From positions 248,001 through 312,000 of the forward strand of contig NZ_FNVZ01000005.1 of NCBI RefSeq assembly GCF_900104625.1: DNA of 64,000 nt, given 5' to 3'. This stretch comes from Leptotrichia massiliensis (GTDB taxonomy: Bacteria > Fusobacteriota > Fusobacteriia > Fusobacteriales > Leptotrichiaceae). A program made the position numbers and the translations under genes. Below are positions 62,656 to 64,000 of this stretch, in pieces (position 1 is the first letter of the stretch; the number at the start of each line of letters is the position of its first letter). Under the pieces are notes generated by a model. The model saw nothing but the letters and a program-made list of their open reading frames with translations. It was not told where the DNA came from and searched no databases.

Positions 62656-63498
62656 TTAATTTAAAATTTTAACTTCAGAAACAGAAATTAAAACAGGTGT
62701 AAAATGATGTCCTGTATGAGAATGGTAAAATGAACCTGTAACTTGAATACGTTTACCGTAAGCATTGTGTGATTTTAAATAGTTTATGTGTTCTTCTGAG
62801 GGAGCCATTTGAATTATGCTTTGGTTGGTTTCTGTTTCATTAAATTCGTCCTCTCCATTTGTGACTACTGTAATTGGTGAACTTAATTTTAAAACATACG
62901 GTTTTTGAATTCCCGTTTCTGTTTCAAATTCCTTAATTCCAAAAGTTCCGACAATTGTAACTGGCTCATCATATTTGTATGTAGATTTATTAGGATTTTC
63001 AGAAGCATGTTTTTGTTTATTTTCAACATTTTTATCAGAAATCAAATCACTTTCCAATATGAGTTTCCACTCACCATTTACATTTTCAAAAACAAGATAG
63101 GAAGGGTATTCTTTTGTATCTTTTTTAGTTGTAACTTCCTTTACAAATTCAGCTTTTGCTTGCTTATTGGAAATCTGAGTAACAGTAATATCTCCTTTTA
63201 TTTTTTGTCCATAAACAGGATTGTTTGCAAAAAATTTCTTTTGGTCTGAAATATAGTATGCTTTAGTAACAGAGGACTGATAATATTCAATTTTATCACC
63301 TAAAATTTTTTCTAAGGTATCGAAGTCAGCATTACTTGAGGCTTCGTTCCAGATATTAACCATTTTTTTAATTTGTTCTTCGCTTGTTTCTTTCTTTTGT
63401 ATAGGCTTTTCGATGGTAGATGAGGAAATGTTATTTTCTTTTTTTTTACATGACAATAAAGATAGAAGTATTGCTAGTAATAATAAAATTTTTTTCAT
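62656..63498 (-). CDS. Lipoprotein with NTF2-like and DUF4431-like domains
   Basis: The 280-aa protein has a lipobox with Cys17 (LLSC). After a linker comes an NTF2/SnoaL-like region (~42-152: MVNIWNEASSNADFDTLEKI ... YLVFENVNGEWKLI). A C-terminal DUF4431-like domain (~172-278) follows, with VTIVGTFGIKEF, YVLKLSSPITVV and GKRIQVTGSFYHSHTGHHFT. It is a periplasmic-facing lipoprotein of unknown function. It is monocistronic, with a consensus promoter (63610-63637) and a terminator (62609-62646). Confidence 0.8.
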   Translation of the reverse strand: MKKILLLLAILLSLLSCKKKENNISSSTIEKPIQKKETSEEQIKKMVNIWNEASSNADFDTLEKILGDKIEYYQSSVTKAYYISDQKKFFANNPVYGQKIKGDITVTQISNKQAKAEFVKEVTTKKDTKEYPSYLVFENVNGEWKLILESDLISDKNVENKQKHASENPNKSTYKYDEPVTIVGTFGIKEFETETGIQKPYVLKLSSPITVVTNGEDEFNETETNQSIIQMAPSEEHINYLKSHNAYGKRIQVTGSFYHSHTGHHFTPVLISVSEVKILN

Positions 63499-63609
63499 CC
63501 ATTGCTCCTTTCATGATTAAATTTTTATTGAAATCAATAATCTTAAAGTTGTTAAATAGTTAAAAAATTTTTAGTTTATAAAATTATTAGTATTTTTTCT
63601 ATTATATTC

Positions 63610-63637
63610 ATTATACTATGATTTTTATAAATGTCAA
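63610..63637 (-). promoter_or_regulatory. Consensus sigma-70 promoter of the DUF4431-type lipoprotein gene
   Basis: Minus strand TTGACA (63632-63637), a 16-bp spacer, TATAAT (63610-63615): both hexamers are perfect. It lies 112 bp upstream of the start codon, leaving a ~100-nt leader with no recognisable structure. Confidence 0.8.
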
Positions 63638-63705
63638 ATTTTAGCTTTACTTAATTTCAAAGGAAGTAATAAAGTTCTTTAACAAATCCTTTTATAATGT
63701 TCAAA

Positions 63706-63758
63706 AATAAAAAACACTCAGAGAGTAGTTTTTTAAGTTATTTCTCCAAGTGCTTTTT
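63706..63758 (-). terminator. Probable terminator of the right-edge gene
   Basis: CACT/AGTG and GAGA/TCTC pair around a 2-nt mismatch and an 18-base loop (63715-63752), flanked by A-runs and T-runs on both sides, so it could act in both directions. It lies ~53 bp beyond the stop of the minus-strand gene ending at 63811. The rest of 63499-63810 holds only the promoter at 63610. Confidence 0.55.
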
Positions 63759-63810
63759 AATTTTATTTCTTACAAGGGTTTTCTATAACATCATTTTATA
63801 AATTTTTTAT

Positions 63811-64000
63811 TTAGTCAACGAATTCAGCATCTTCTAAATATAAATTGTTATAACCATTTCCATAAAATTCAACTGTATAAGTATAACCTTCTTCAAGTCT
63901 ATCAAAAATACCATCTGTAAATGTGAAATATTTACCTGAATCTAAACTTCTACATCTTGAATATCTAGAATTAACATCTGTAACTCTGCATTGTACAACA
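63811..64000 (-). CDS. C-terminal part of an unrecognised protein (5' truncated by window edge)
   Basis: The last ~62 codons of a minus-strand gene: from a Cys-containing CRVTDVNSRYSRCRSLD through KYFTFTDGIFDRLEEGYTYT to EFYGNGYNNLYLEDAEFVD and the stop TAA (63811-63813). The beta-rich, Tyr/Asp-rich ending resembles a small secreted or surface beta domain (VEFYGNGYNNLYLEDAEF would suit a carbohydrate-binding-like sheet), but this cannot be judged from a fragment. Confidence 0.6.
   Translation of the reverse strand, partial: VVQCRVTDVNSRYSRCRSLDSGKYFTFTDGIFDRLEEGYTYTVEFYGNGYNNLYLEDAEFVD

Overview
The window is about 70% A+T and uses ATG, GTG and TTG starts. It encodes outer-membrane features (an OmpA-type lipoprotein, a lipoprotein-anchored autotransporter, several lipobox lipoproteins), so it comes from a Gram-negative-type, low-GC bacterium. 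Base composition, autotransporter style and gene repertoire suggest Fusobacteriota, most likely the Leptotrichia group. That taxonomic call is an inference from gene content, not a database match.

Positions 1-50 kb, almost all on the plus strand, form an accessory locus of a contractile-injection (type VI-like or phage-tail-like) apparatus. It holds four VgrG/Pvc8-type spike genes (3419, 8890, 21694, and one interrupted by a stop codon at 35336). It also holds four cysteine-rich PAAR-like (DUF4280-type) effector carriers (5103, 10737, 24074, 37891). Two carriers contain a Hint autoprocessing domain before a C-terminal toxin, and one toxin is a WHH-motif HNH/ENDO VII-type nuclease followed by a double SUKH (SMI1/KNR4) immunity-like protein. 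Around them lie Sel1/TPR-repeat envelope proteins, MORN-variant (YwqK-like) repeat proteins, a recurring unknown family ('family X') with a conserved C-terminal tail, and tandem putative immunity genes. A phospho-signalling set is interleaved: two FHA proteins, a PP2C-like/TPR membrane protein, a degenerate PP2C-like membrane protein and a complete Ser/Thr kinase. This resembles the threonine-phosphorylation control of some type VI systems. A J-domain protein near the start and an Hsp70-like ATPase near the end may be a chaperone pair. Sheath, tube-assembly and membrane-complex genes are not visible here; only a truncated Hcp/tube-like fragment occurs, at 0.7-1.1 kb.

The locus shows many recombination scars. 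These include a J-domain gene start joined to the end of a tube-like gene, long near-identical tracts between spike genes, a one-base frameshift in a family X gene, decayed immunity and family X fragments, and recent duplications of Sel1/family X pairs. The spike tail type matches the effector type: spikes 1 and 4 precede non-Hint carriers with Sel1 and family X genes, while spikes 2 and 3 precede Hint carriers.

From 48.3 to 50.3 kb an overlapping pair encodes an HlyD-like adaptor and an M23 (LytM) endopeptidase. From 50.6 to 52.2 kb there is a RES-domain (NAD-consuming-toxin-like) gene with a small downstream partner. Ordinary chromosomal genes follow: PduO-type cob(I)alamin adenosyltransferase and proC on the plus strand. 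Then, mostly on the minus strand, come a secreted protein, an OmpA-family lipoprotein, a decayed flavin-oxidoreductase fragment, a small inverted-repeat element, a three-gene dynamin-like GTPase operon, an autotransporter lipoprotein, a DUF4431-type lipoprotein and a partial gene at the right edge.
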